64,000 nt of DNA from an uncultured Carboxylicivirga sp. (GCA_947491945.1 CANLLN010000017.1:43043-107042), one strand, 5' to 3'. Shown: positions 9,047 to 21,131, counted from the first letter of the stretch. Notes: generated by a model from the letters alone, not told the origin. Made by a program: numbers and translations.

Positions 9047-9818
9047 TACAGAGACTAAAATAAAAAAGCTTGATGAAATAATTAATGAATTGAATGAAAT
9101 ATATCAGGGGTGGGTAGAAATCTTTCCTTTCGAACTAGATATGTTTAAACACTTAAAGAAAAAGTATCAAAACGACCTTCCTATCATAAAAAACAATGAA
9201 GTATTGTATTACAAAGATTTGAACGAGTTTCATATCAACTTTTATTCTCCCAAAACCTTTTTTAGGTATTTGTCACAGCTAACTATGTCAATTCTAGGAA
9301 GCATTAATACTTTATCATTATATGAGGATGGTAAAATCGATAACATTGAAAAACACAAGTTGGAGATTATACTTAACAATCGAAAAACTGAGATAAGAGC
9401 GCAGGTGAGCAGAACTAAATACCAAAAACATGAATACATCGATTATTTGTTAGAGTGGTTTGAGAAAGAAGAAATCTTTATTGATAAGATTGCTCCGTTT
9501 TTTAAACAAACCAAAGAAGCTCATGAAATAAAAAAAATACCTGCAAAATGGTACGCCTTATTGCACATATTTAAAATCAATGCAGGTTTTGAAATAGCTT
9601 TCCCTTTAAATGTGAATGACCAGTTTGATTATAAATTCATAAAGCAATTCGCAGAAGACAAATACCCAGTTAAAAATGGACAGGGTTTCTATAGAGCATT
9701 TAAGGAGTTTTATGGTGTAAGTGAAAAAGTAATTAATAATTCATTTGGTTCTGATTATAGAGAAAAACTAATTGAATTGACAGAAGACAAGGATTTAATA
9801 AGATACATAAAATCCTAA
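9039..9818 (+). CDS. Unknown protein of the island mobility module
   Basis: The 259-residue, lysine- and glutamate-rich cytoplasmic protein has no signal peptide or membrane segment. The N-terminal half is mostly predicted helix, with a TEIRAQVSRTKYQKHEYIDY stretch near residue 120. The C-terminal part begins KWYALLHIFK and contains GQGFYRAFKEFYGV, which weakly recalls the C-terminal region of RteC-type proteins of Bacteroides elements. That resemblance is an impression, not an assignment. It overlaps the integrase gene by 8 bp, so a role in excision control or integration is plausible by position only. Base composition is very AT-rich, as in the rest of the module. Confidence 0.75.
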   Translation: MTDTETKIKKLDEIINELNEIYQGWVEIFPFELDMFKHLKKKYQNDLPIIKNNEVLYYKDLNEFHINFYSPKTFFRYLSQLTMSILGSINTLSLYEDGKIDNIEKHKLEIILNNRKTEIRAQVSRTKYQKHEYIDYLLEWFEKEEIFIDKIAPFFKQTKEAHEIKKIPAKWYALLHIFKINAGFEIAFPLNVNDQFDYKFIKQFAEDKYPVKNGQGFYRAFKEFYGVSEKVINNSFGSDYREKLIELTEDKDLIRYIKS

Positions 9819-9843
9819 AATCTTAACTACCACATTATCAACA

Positions 9844-9928
9844 TGTAAAAATCCATGTATTTACACAGCACAATACACAGTGCAAACCAACCATAAGTTT
9901 GTTTCGAATTTTAAAAACAGACTTATGG
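9844..9928 (+). promoter_or_regulatory. Two inverted repeats before and across the HTH gene start
   Basis: TGTAAA (9844-9849) and TTTACA (9860-9865) form a small dyad. A stronger one has 14-bp arms with one mismatch: 9891-9904 (CCATAAGTTTGTTT) and 9915-9928 (AAACAGACTTATGG). The second arm contains the ATG at 9925. It could be an operator for autoregulation by the encoded HTH protein, or an mRNA hairpin that hides the start codon. Confidence 0.5.
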
Positions 9929-10326
9929 ATAATTCCACGTTACAACAAAAAGAAACAAACGAAACCGTTAATCAAGCTACCAATGTTTTTATCAATAACA
10001 TTGCTAAAGCTATTGCCAACCAAGTAGCGAACCAGCTTGCCAATCAAGTAGCTCCATTATTAAACACTGGCAAGTGCGAACCTCAAGACAAGCTTTTAAA
10101 TATTGACGAAGCTTGCGAAGTTCTCCTTTTAGAAAAACCAACTGTCTACTCAAAAGTCAGTCGGGGCGAATTGCCGCATATGAAGAAAGGTAAACGTCTT
10201 TATTTTTCACGAGAAGCACTTCTTGAATATATCAACTCAGGCAGGGTTAAGACAAATGATGAGTTGGCAGACAGTGCACTGGACTATTTGAACATCAGGA
10301 AGGGAGGTGATTCGGATGGAAGATAA
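9925..10326 (+). CDS. Helix-turn-helix, excisionase/AlpA-like protein
   Basis: This protein has 133 residues from ATG 9925; an in-frame GTG at 9880 would add 15. The C-terminal half is a MerR-like HTH_17 domain: KLLNIDEACEVLLLEKPTVY, then SRGELPHMKKGKRLYFSREA, the usual winged-helix pattern of excisionases and AlpA-type regulators. The N-terminal part has a run of NQVANQLANQVAPLL-type helical repeats that may oligomerise. Expected roles are a directionality factor for the integrase or a regulator of the module. ATG 9925 is preferred because the domain is complete from there and the upstream GTG has no ribosome-binding site. The ATG lies inside an inverted repeat. It overlaps the ATPase gene by 11 bp. 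Confidence 0.85.
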   Translation: MDNSTLQQKETNETVNQATNVFINNIAKAIANQVANQLANQVAPLLNTGKCEPQDKLLNIDEACEVLLLEKPTVYSKVSRGELPHMKKGKRLYFSREALLEYINSGRVKTNDELADSALDYLNIRKGGDSDGR

Positions 10327-11362
10327 CAACTCAATATCCCTTGATGCTATAAAGCAAGATGTATTAAAACAATCACAGCTAGTTGAGGATGCAGAAGCAG
10401 TTCAGGGGCTATTCATTGTAAAATCAGCCAATAAGTGGATTGATGAAGCCAAGAACAGGCCAATACCTAAAATGCTTTTTTCTGAATTTTGGCACGAAAG
10501 TGAATTGTGCATATTGTTTGCTGACACCAACTTAGGTAAAAGCATTTTAGCTGTTCAAATTGCTAATAGTATTTCAAAAGGCATGCCTATAAGAGGTTTT
10601 AAGCTGGAAGCTTTGCAACAAAAAGTTTTATACTTTGATTTTGAGCTATCAGACAAGCAGTTTGAAGTAAGATATTCGGATAATTATACAAACCATTATC
10701 GTTTTAACGAACTCTTTCTGAGAGTGGAGATAAATACAGATGCGGAATTACCGGATAATGTATCGTTTGAGAACTTTTTAAACGAATCATTAGAGAAAGC
10801 CATATTAAAAACGGAGGCACGTATTTTAATCATTGACAATATTACTTTTTTGGGCAATGACAATGAAAAAGCAAAGGATGCCTTACCGCTAATGAAGCAC
10901 CTTAAGGCTCTTAAGAAAAAATACGACCTATCTATTTTAGTGTTAGCGCATACACCTAAAAGAGATTCATCGAAACCAATAACTGTTAATGACATCCAAG
11001 GAAGTAAAATGCTATCAAATTTTACAGATAGCAGTTTTGCTATTGGGTTAAGTCATAAAGACAAAAGTTTGCGCTACATCAAGCAAATTAAACAACGTAA
11101 TTCTGAACAAATCTATGATGCAGAAAACATTATAATCTGTGAAATTAATAAGCTAACTAACTTTTTGGAGTTCCATTTTGTCGATTTTGGTTCTGAAATA
11201 GAACACCTTAAACAGATTGACAAGTCAGAAAGAGCAGAACTGGAACAAAACATACTTCAACTTAAAAAGGAAAACTCAGGCTTAAGTAATCGAAAGATTG
11301 CTGAGCAACTTGGCACTAATGCAATGCAAGTTGGAAGAGTATTAAAAAGGCACAATCTGTAA
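10316..11362 (+). CDS. RepA-like AAA ATPase with C-terminal HTH
   Basis: The 348-residue protein belongs to the RepA/AAA_25 type of hexameric ATPase found in plasmid and island replication modules. The Walker A region is FADTNLGKSILA (about 68-79, Lys75), Walker B is ARILIIDNITF (near 175), and a sensor-like stretch LSILVLAHTPKR follows. The last 40 residues (LSNRKIAEQLGTNAMQVGRV) look like a helix-turn-helix. ATG at 10316 is chosen because AGGGAGG (10301-10307) lies eight bases upstream; the in-frame GTG at 10307 overlaps that site. A replicative helicase or helicase loader role is inferred from the family and from the primase-like gene and repeat boxes that follow. Confidence 0.87.
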   Translation: MEDNNSISLDAIKQDVLKQSQLVEDAEAVQGLFIVKSANKWIDEAKNRPIPKMLFSEFWHESELCILFADTNLGKSILAVQIANSISKGMPIRGFKLEALQQKVLYFDFELSDKQFEVRYSDNYTNHYRFNELFLRVEINTDAELPDNVSFENFLNESLEKAILKTEARILIIDNITFLGNDNEKAKDALPLMKHLKALKKKYDLSILVLAHTPKRDSSKPITVNDIQGSKMLSNFTDSSFAIGLSHKDKSLRYIKQIKQRNSEQIYDAENIIICEINKLTNFLEFHFVDFGSEIEHLKQIDKSERAELEQNILQLKKENSGLSNRKIAEQLGTNAMQVGRVLKRHNL

Positions 11363-11410
11363 CAAGTGTAACAGATGTAACAGTGTTACACTTGTTACAG
11401 ATTGTTACAC
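11357..11410 (+). repeat. TGTAACA box cluster and 17-bp inverted repeat
   Basis: Six copies of TGTAACA or its complement occur in 52 bp: forward at 11358, 11367 and 11376, reverse at 11384, 11393 and 11403, spaced nine or ten bases. The inner four form perfect 17-bp inverted arms (11357-11373 and 11384-11400) around ten bases. The cluster starts at the stop codon of the ATPase gene and ends just before the primase start. Iteron-like spacing between a RepA-like and a primase-like gene suggests a replication origin. An operator or attenuator is the alternative. Confidence 0.65.
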
Positions 11411-11424
11411 GATATCTCTCAGTT

Positions 11425-12441
11425 ATGAACTTTGAAATAGAGAAATATAATCAATATAATCTTCCTGAAGGTAGGCTGTATAGCACTTGTCCTATATGCT
11501 CTGAACATCGTAAAAAAAGCAAGGAAAAGTGTATGATGCTTGACTGGAAAACTGGATTAGGCACGTGTCAACATTGCGGAGAAGTAATTCAACTCCATAC
11601 ATACAAGAGCAAAAGAACTTGTTCTGACCTTAAGTACATTAACTACACCCCCTCAGCTAGAAAGATTGAAGAAAGAATATCATTCATTCCCTCAGAAACA
11701 GTTAAGGCGTCTTTGCAACGATATGACGATAATAACTTTGTGACTTTTCTTAATAGCATTTTTGGAAACAAAAAAGTCCTTGAATTAGTCAGCAAATATT
11801 TTGTTGGAACATCTAAAAAATGGAATGGTGCAACTGTATTTTGGCAAACCGACATTAATGGAAGAGCAAGGTCAGGAAAGATAATGCTTTATAATTCTAC
11901 AACAGGCAAACGCACTAAAAAACCCAAAAACTATTTCTCGGTGGTTCATACCGAGCTTAATCTTAAAGACTTCAATTATAAGATGTGTCTGTTTGGAGAG
12001 CATCTATTAAAAGAAAACAAGCCCATTGCACTTGTTGAGAGTGAAAAGACCGCTATCATAGCAAGTGCCTACCTACCTAAATTCACATGGTTAGCTACCG
12101 GTGGAATGCAAAACTTTAGCGCAGAAAGGTGTAAAGTGCTCAAAGGCAAAACCGTTGTTCTTTACCCAGACTTAAATGCAGTTGAAGATTGGACTATCAA
12201 AGCTGCCGAAATTGAGAAATCTATTAACGTAAAGTTTTTAGTATCTGACTTACTGCAAAAACATGCCAGTGAAGAAGAAATTACAAAAGGGCTAGACCTT
12301 GCTGATTTTCTTGTTCGACACAAGTGGCAAGAAGAAACAGAGCCAATATCAGAAGAGCAAAAACGATTAAATGCGTTAACTGCTAAAAATCCCAACCTTA
12401 CTCTTCTCATCGAAAAATTTGATTTAGTAATAACCGATTAA
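11425..12441 (+). CDS. Zinc-finger/Toprim-like primase (DUF6371-type)
   Basis: This 338-residue protein has a zinc-binding N-terminus with CPIC (about residue 24) and CQHC (about 53), as in CHC2-type primases. A C-terminal Toprim-like region contains GEHLLKENKPIALVESEKTA (about 190-210), then LATGG and VVLYPDLNAVEDW, where acidic residues would bind metal. It resembles the DUF6371 proteins in Bacteroidota mobile elements. Expected role: priming replication of the excised island with the RepA-like ATPase. ATG 11425 is preferred over 11383, since the earlier start would lie inside the TGTAACA cluster and add residues without domain character. The family assignment is good; catalytic activity is inferred. 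Confidence 0.8.
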   Translation: MNFEIEKYNQYNLPEGRLYSTCPICSEHRKKSKEKCMMLDWKTGLGTCQHCGEVIQLHTYKSKRTCSDLKYINYTPSARKIEERISFIPSETVKASLQRYDDNNFVTFLNSIFGNKKVLELVSKYFVGTSKKWNGATVFWQTDINGRARSGKIMLYNSTTGKRTKKPKNYFSVVHTELNLKDFNYKMCLFGEHLLKENKPIALVESEKTAIIASAYLPKFTWLATGGMQNFSAERCKVLKGKTVVLYPDLNAVEDWTIKAAEIEKSINVKFLVSDLLQKHASEEEITKGLDLADFLVRHKWQEETEPISEEQKRLNALTAKNPNLTLLIEKFDLVITD

Positions 12442-12451
12442 ATATTTAAAC

Positions 12452-13162
12452 ATGAATAACAAAACATGCCTTAATTGTGGAGAATCATTCACTCCCAAAC
12501 GTTCGGATGCAGTATGCTGTTCCGATAAGTGCCGTGCTGCCTATAACTACAAGAAGAAACAGCGCAAAAACGGCAATATGGACTTATCCCAAATAGATAA
12601 TATTGCGCAACAACAAGAAAATGATGTTGTTATTGAAGGAGTATTAGACACACAATATCTTATTGCAAAATGCAATGAGTGTGAAACTAAGCTGGAAGCT
12701 ATTAATGCCCAAATAGAACAGTTGGAAGCTGATAGAAGTAAGCATTCTGCGCAAATATTAATTATTGAAGAAGAAGTTTTATCAATTGAAAGTGGTGACA
12801 AAGCCAAATTGATGAAACTTATGAGCTTATCGGATTTAGTTCTTTATAACAATTTTCTTAATAGCGCATATTTAACGGAAAAGAAGAATGGTAACGAATT
12901 TGCTTATAACCGTTTAAAATCTGAGCTTGACTTGGCAAATAAGTTTAATCCAACGTTACGAGTAGAGATTGATGATTACCGGAATAGAATTCAAGATGTC
13001 ATTCAAAAACACGATTTGAAAATTGCCAATAAACAACTTCTAATAACTTCCCTTCAGAACCAAATCATAGAAATCAGCGCAAAGATTAAAGAGTTACATA
13101 ATCAGTTGCGATTTTATGAAGCACGTGTATTAAAATATGAAGCCTTGTTATTATCCGTATAG
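12452..13162 (+). CDS. Zinc-ribbon coiled-coil protein of unknown function
   Basis: The 236-residue protein opens with a treble-clef/zinc-ribbon-like motif (CLNCGESFTPKR, then CCSDKCRAAYNYKKKQRKNG, residues 6-43), with two cysteine pairs and a basic tail that could bind nucleic acid. The rest is long heptad-like helices (about 65-110 and 160-230), so a coiled-coil dimer is likely. No enzyme motif is seen. It closes the mobility module, ten bases after the primase stop. The DNA coding for its last 84 residues is repeated in decayed form at 14559-14836. Confidence 0.75.
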   Translation: MNNKTCLNCGESFTPKRSDAVCCSDKCRAAYNYKKKQRKNGNMDLSQIDNIAQQQENDVVIEGVLDTQYLIAKCNECETKLEAINAQIEQLEADRSKHSAQILIIEEEVLSIESGDKAKLMKLMSLSDLVLYNNFLNSAYLTEKKNGNEFAYNRLKSELDLANKFNPTLRVEIDDYRNRIQDVIQKHDLKIANKQLLITSLQNQIIEISAKIKELHNQLRFYEARVLKYEALLLSV

Positions 13163-13383
13163 CTTTATTCGGTTAATTTTAACGCTTAGTATACGTTTAA
13201 AAAAGCAAGCAGAAGTGCATTTATAGCTAATATATATGCCAATTATTATCATTTTCGCTACAAAAGATCTCTTGAAAGTAAACTTTTATACGCTTTTTTA
13301 CTGTAAAAACGTGCAGTTGTGCGCAAAATACCAGCTTCTTAATATTGTAAAATGCGAAGTTTATAAGATTTTTATAATAATTC
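13163..13383. other. AT-rich intergenic region before the Abi cassette
   Basis: No gene is seen. The composition is strongly AT-rich, and short hairpins such as TTTTTACTGTAAAAA occur. The sequence just after 13162 shows weak similarity to the sequence after the decayed copy at 14807-14836, so the duplication extends slightly past the stop codon. Confidence 0.4.
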
Positions 13384-13395
13384 TATATTTACAAA

Positions 13396-13456
13396 GGTGA
13401 TTATAGATAGCCCTGACTATAGGAAGTCAGGATACTTTTCTATAATCGCTTTTTTT
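13396..13456 (+). ncRNA. Candidate small structured RNA upstream of the Abi gene
   Basis: TATATTTA (13384-13391) is close to the Bacteroidota -7 box and is followed by a compact fold. The outer stem is GATTATAGA (13399-13407) with TCTATAATC (13439-13447), the inner hairpin CCTGAC (13412-13417) with GTCAGG (13426-13431), then GC and seven T. This gives an RNA of about 60 nt with its own terminator. The -33 region is weak. It could instead be a plain terminator, but no gene upstream within 200 bp needs one. Structured RNAs are known beside AbiF-family genes, which makes this a candidate partner. Confidence 0.5.
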
Positions 13457-13558
13457 GTTTTGCAGTATGACAAACAAAAAAGTCAACAGTTTAGCGTTAC
13501 AACGTTGAAAATTGAATCTTTCAGCATTAAATCAATTTTAAAAGACTAGCTTTGTTAA

Positions 13559-14428
13559 ATGGGCATTATAGCAACAAATACATCTGTTCAGATAGGAAAA
13601 CTAAAAGAGAGAGGTTTAAACCTTGACCTTGGCGAAGAAAAAATCAAAGAAGTATTGCTTGACATTGGTTATTATCGCTTGGGTTTTTATTGGAATCCTT
13701 TTGAAATTGATGGTGAGCATAACTTTAGACCTGAAGCTAAATTCTCAGATGCATTAGCGCTTTATTATCTGGATGTTGATTTGAGAAATCTCCTGATGAG
13801 GCTCTTAAATCGAATAGAAATTAACTTTAGAACCAAGGTGGTTTATTATGTGTCGAATAAATACAAAAAATCTCCTACCTGGTTTATCGACCCGGAAGTA
13901 ATGACTCACGACTTCATTGGAGCTATTAGCCAACACTATAATGAAGAATTTATTAAGAATAACAAAACCATTAAGCTACACCATCGCAACAACATCAATG
14001 ATAAATATGCACCGGCATGGAAAACATTAGAGTTTTTTACTTTTGGTACAATTCTTAAGATTTATAAATCCGTAAAGAATAATGAAATAAAAGAACGTAT
14101 CGCTGGTCTGTATGATGTAAGAAACGTTAAAAAGTTCGAAAACCTTATGAATACAGTTGTTCATATTCGGAATATATGTGCACATGGTGGCGTTCTTTTT
14201 GATTTACAATTGCCCAAAGGAATTTCAGCTCATCCGGCCATTACTTTTAATAATAACAACCGACACTCTTTGGATTCTGCCATTAAGGTCGTACATTACA
14301 TTCTGTCTCAAATATCTAGTAATCGAGCAGCCGACTTAGATAATGAAATCAAGATGCTATTCGATAAATGCGCAGCAAATCAATCTTTAAAGTCCATCAT
14401 TGAAGACAAAATAGGCTATTCATTTTAG
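13559..14428 (+). CDS. Abi_2/AbiF-family HEPN protein (abortive infection)
   Basis: The 289-residue protein matches the Abi_2 (AbiD/AbiF) family: N-terminal KLKERGLNL and LLDIGYYRLGFYW, the LYYLDVDLRNLLMRLLNRIE helix, and a C-terminal HEPN signature RNICAH with Arg204 and His209 (R-x4-H). HEPN proteins of this type are RNases or RNA-binding toxins in phage defence, and the family has been linked to the ancestry of Cas13. Length is normal and the motif is intact. A TAGCTTTG box at 13547-13554 just before ATG 13559 suggests a nearly leaderless transcript, though no good -33 is seen. Two small structured RNA candidates flank the gene. The cassette sits between a full and a decayed copy of the same neighbouring gene end, a sign of cargo exchange. 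Confidence 0.88.
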   Translation: MGIIATNTSVQIGKLKERGLNLDLGEEKIKEVLLDIGYYRLGFYWNPFEIDGEHNFRPEAKFSDALALYYLDVDLRNLLMRLLNRIEINFRTKVVYYVSNKYKKSPTWFIDPEVMTHDFIGAISQHYNEEFIKNNKTIKLHHRNNINDKYAPAWKTLEFFTFGTILKIYKSVKNNEIKERIAGLYDVRNVKKFENLMNTVVHIRNICAHGGVLFDLQLPKGISAHPAITFNNNNRHSLDSAIKVVHYILSQISSNRAADLDNEIKMLFDKCAANQSLKSIIEDKIGYSF

Positions 14429-14430
14429 TC

Positions 14431-14461
14431 TTGTCAAAAACAAATAGATATCGTATATTTG
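14431..14461 (+). promoter_or_regulatory. Promoter of the small RNA downstream of Abi
   Basis: TTG (14431-14433), 20 bases, then TATATTTG (14454-14461): an exact fit to the Bacteroidota housekeeping promoter TTG-N19/20-TAxxTTTG. It starts two bases after the Abi stop codon, and the only thing downstream is the structured RNA with terminator, so it most likely drives that RNA. Confidence 0.75.
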
Positions 14462-14465
14462 TACC

Positions 14466-14549
14466 ATACAGTGCCCCATTACACAAGCTGTAATGCTGCA
14501 CTATAAAAAAATAAGATAAACCCGGACTTGCTCCGGGTTTTGTTTTTTT
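14466..14549 (+). ncRNA. Small structured RNA downstream of the Abi gene
   Basis: This is an RNA of about 84 nt between a consensus promoter and an intrinsic terminator, with no open frame. The 5' domain is a two-part hairpin: AGTGC (14470-14474) with GCACT (14498-14502) and CATTACA (14477-14483) with TGTAATG (14489-14495). An A-rich linker leads to the terminator stem AACCCGGA (14519-14526) with TCCGGGTT (14532-14539), followed by a T-rich tail. Position and form make it a candidate RNA partner (guide, antitoxin or regulator) of the HEPN protein. A conserved abiF RNA class is known beside such genes; membership was not tested here. Confidence 0.68.
14519..14549 (+). terminator. Intrinsic terminator of the small RNA
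   Basis: A perfect 8-bp stem (14519-14526 with 14532-14539), loop CTTGC, then TTTGTTTTTTT. It also ends any read-through from the Abi gene. Confidence 0.85.
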
Positions 14550-14558
14550 GGTCATACC

Positions 14559-14836
14559 CGTTTTAAATCAGAGCTTGACTTAACGAATAAGTTTAATCCA
14601 ACATTACGAGTGGAGATTGTTAATTACGGAATCGAATTAAGGATGTCACTCAAAAACACGACTTAGAAATTGCCAATAAAAAACTTCTTATAACATTCCC
14701 TTCAGAACCAAGTTTTGAAATCAGTGCAAATATTAAAGAGTTACAAAATTAGTTGCGCTTTTACAAAGCATGAGTATTGAAATATGAAGCCTTGTTATTA
14801 TCCGTTTTAATCTCAAACGGATAATTTCAACGATTA
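14559..14836 (+). pseudogene. Decayed copy of the 3' end of the zinc-ribbon gene
   Basis: It matches 12911-13190 collinearly, for example shared GAGCTTGACTT, AATAAGTTTAATCCAAC, ATTAAAGAGTTAC and AATATGAAGCCTTGTTATTA segments, but with frameshifts and an internal stop, so it is not translated. No 5' part is present. The intact copy and this relic bracket the Abi/RNA cassette. Confidence 0.85.
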
Positions 14837-14951
14837 TTTATAGTTTAATTGCAGATAATACATAACCACCTTGCTTTAGGTGAAAAAAAGTTTTTATATA
14901 GAATTCAGGTTGTTTTTAAGCACCCGCCAATGATAGAATGCAAACACCCCT
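14837..14951. other. Spacer between mobility module and PUL
   Basis: No gene. A CACCT/AGGTG hairpin lies at about 14870-14882. This is the junction between the very AT-rich mobility part and the carbohydrate cargo, and no repeat or insertion-sequence end marks it. Confidence 0.4.
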
Positions 14952-19773
<4,822 letters not shown>

Positions 19774-19857
19774 AAGAATTGAAATTAGCTTATAAATTAA
19801 TGGGGAATGGTTTTTGAAAGATGCTTACAGGGAGCTTGCAATGTGTAACTATCCATG

Positions 19858-19993
19858 ACAGTAAATTGAATGAGTAGTGGCAAATTACTTGATGGTTTCT
19901 GTTAAACCGCTACGTAGTTTGAGCGGGCTGCAAACCTTAATATTTAGCGCTTTTCCTGCCATTATTTATATAAAATGTTACCAACTGTTATTA
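19858..19993 (-). repeat. Cassette-like repeat, copy A (inside island)
   Basis: About 130 bp are collinear with 62150-62284, sharing GAATGAGTAGTGGC (19868-19881), AAACCTTAATATTTA (19932-19946) and CCTGCCATTA (19955-19964) at nearly the same spacing. In gene sense it begins directly at the stop codon of the esterase gene and its ends are partly inverted (GTAAC/GTTAC). Placement after a stop codon and dyad ends resemble integron attC sites. Function is unproven. Confidence 0.6.
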
Positions 19994-20833
19994 CTCTATT
20001 TTAATGATAGGTTCTGCTTTTAGATACCCAAGAGACACTAAAAATTTGTCTGCTTCAATTAGTGTTTTTTTGTAATATTCAAAATTTTTATAGTTGAAGA
20101 ATCCATGACCTTCTCCCTCATGAAGTTTCAAATCGAATTTGCTTCCAACTTTTTTCATGACTTTTCCATAATACTTAGCTGTTTCTACAGGTATTAATCT
20201 ATCATTTGTGCCTAAAAGTACAATTGTTGGAGGTGCTCCTTTTTTAAGGTTATGAAGAGGTGAAAACTCTTTATAGGCAGCTCCAATTCTATCATAACCA
20301 TATCCACCTGGACCATTGTCAAATACTGGGTTAAAAAGAACCAAAGCATTAGGTACACAGCTTACTAACATATTATCAGTATTTTCATTATAACTATCAA
20401 TTAATGCTGTAGCTGCTGCTAGATGTCCTCCTGCAGAACCCCCAGCAGCAACAATCTTTGAAGTATCAATATGAAATTTGTCTGCTTGTTCTTTAATATA
20501 CCTAATAGCTGATTTAGCATCTTTTAGTGACTCAAATGGGCTGGTTTGTTGCCTTTCGTTAACTCTATAATCAACGAGAAAACAAATCATACCTCTTCTT
20601 GAAAAATGGTTGGCATGTGGTTCAAATTGTTTGATTGAACCGTTAATCCAACCACCTCCAAAAAAGAAAACCATCGCCGGGTATTGTTTTGTCGTGTCAA
20701 TTAATTCAGGATGGTAGACTTCCATAAATAATTTAGTTGAATCAATCTGTTTATACAATATTTTTTTTTGTGAATAGCTATATGTATAAGTTATTACTGA
20801 AATCAAAAAGGTCAAAATATGTTTTCTATACAT
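19991..20833 (-). CDS. Alpha/beta-hydrolase carbohydrate esterase (BD-FAE type)
   Basis: This 280-residue secreted esterase has a signal peptide (first 22 residues, ending SYSQ). The alpha/beta-hydrolase fold shows an oxyanion motif FFGGGW, nucleophile Ser133 in GGSAGGH, an acid Asp in GTNDRLIP and a catalytic His in EGHGFF. Such enzymes remove acetyl or other acyl groups from polysaccharides. ATG 20833 is used since it starts the signal peptide; the frame extends to 20929 but that part is the promoter region, with a TATTTTTG box at 20862-20869. It is the first gene of the leftward arm, divergent from the AraC regulator. A cassette-like repeat follows its stop. Confidence 0.88.
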   Translation of the reverse strand: MYRKHILTFLISVITYTYSYSQKKILYKQIDSTKLFMEVYHPELIDTTKQYPAMVFFFGGGWINGSIKQFEPHANHFSRRGMICFLVDYRVNERQQTSPFESLKDAKSAIRYIKEQADKFHIDTSKIVAAGGSAGGHLAAATALIDSYNENTDNMLVSCVPNALVLFNPVFDNGPGGYGYDRIGAAYKEFSPLHNLKKGAPPTIVLLGTNDRLIPVETAKYYGKVMKKVGSKFDLKLHEGEGHGFFNYKNFEYYKKTLIEADKFLVSLGYLKAEPIIKIE

Positions 20834-21131
20834 GGTATCTGATTTTTTAATAGTTGGTATGCAAAAATATATGGCATCGATGAATGATGGAATATATATG
20901 CTCGTAAAAAATATATATAAAAATGCCAAAATAGTATCACTGTGAACTCACAGGAATAATCTTATCAATTCTTAATATATTATATTACAATTGATAGCAG
21001 TGGTCTTGTTGCAGATTTGAATTTGCTATGTTTGTGTCGCAATTTGCCAATTTGTATTTTTGAAAAAAAGAATAAGATGAGCATTTGTTAATGTTTTCTA
21101 TGTATTAAACTGTAATTAAATATCAGGGCTG
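20834..21131. promoter_or_regulatory. Divergent promoter region esterase / AraC regulator
   Basis: These 298 bp hold no gene. On the minus strand TATTTTTG (20862-20869) is a -7-like box for the esterase. On the plus strand several T-rich boxes occur around 21020-21065, none with a clean -33. The regulator encoded to the right probably binds here. Confidence 0.45.

Noticed and set aside
11383..11424. Earlier ATG for the primase-like gene
   Set aside because: It lies inside the TGTAACA cluster, and the added 14 residues have no domain character.
20858..20868. GTATGCAAAAA in the esterase promoter, identical to a right-end box
   Set aside because: It is a single copy far from both ends and overlaps a -7-like TATTTTTG box; chance is the simpler explanation in AT-rich DNA.
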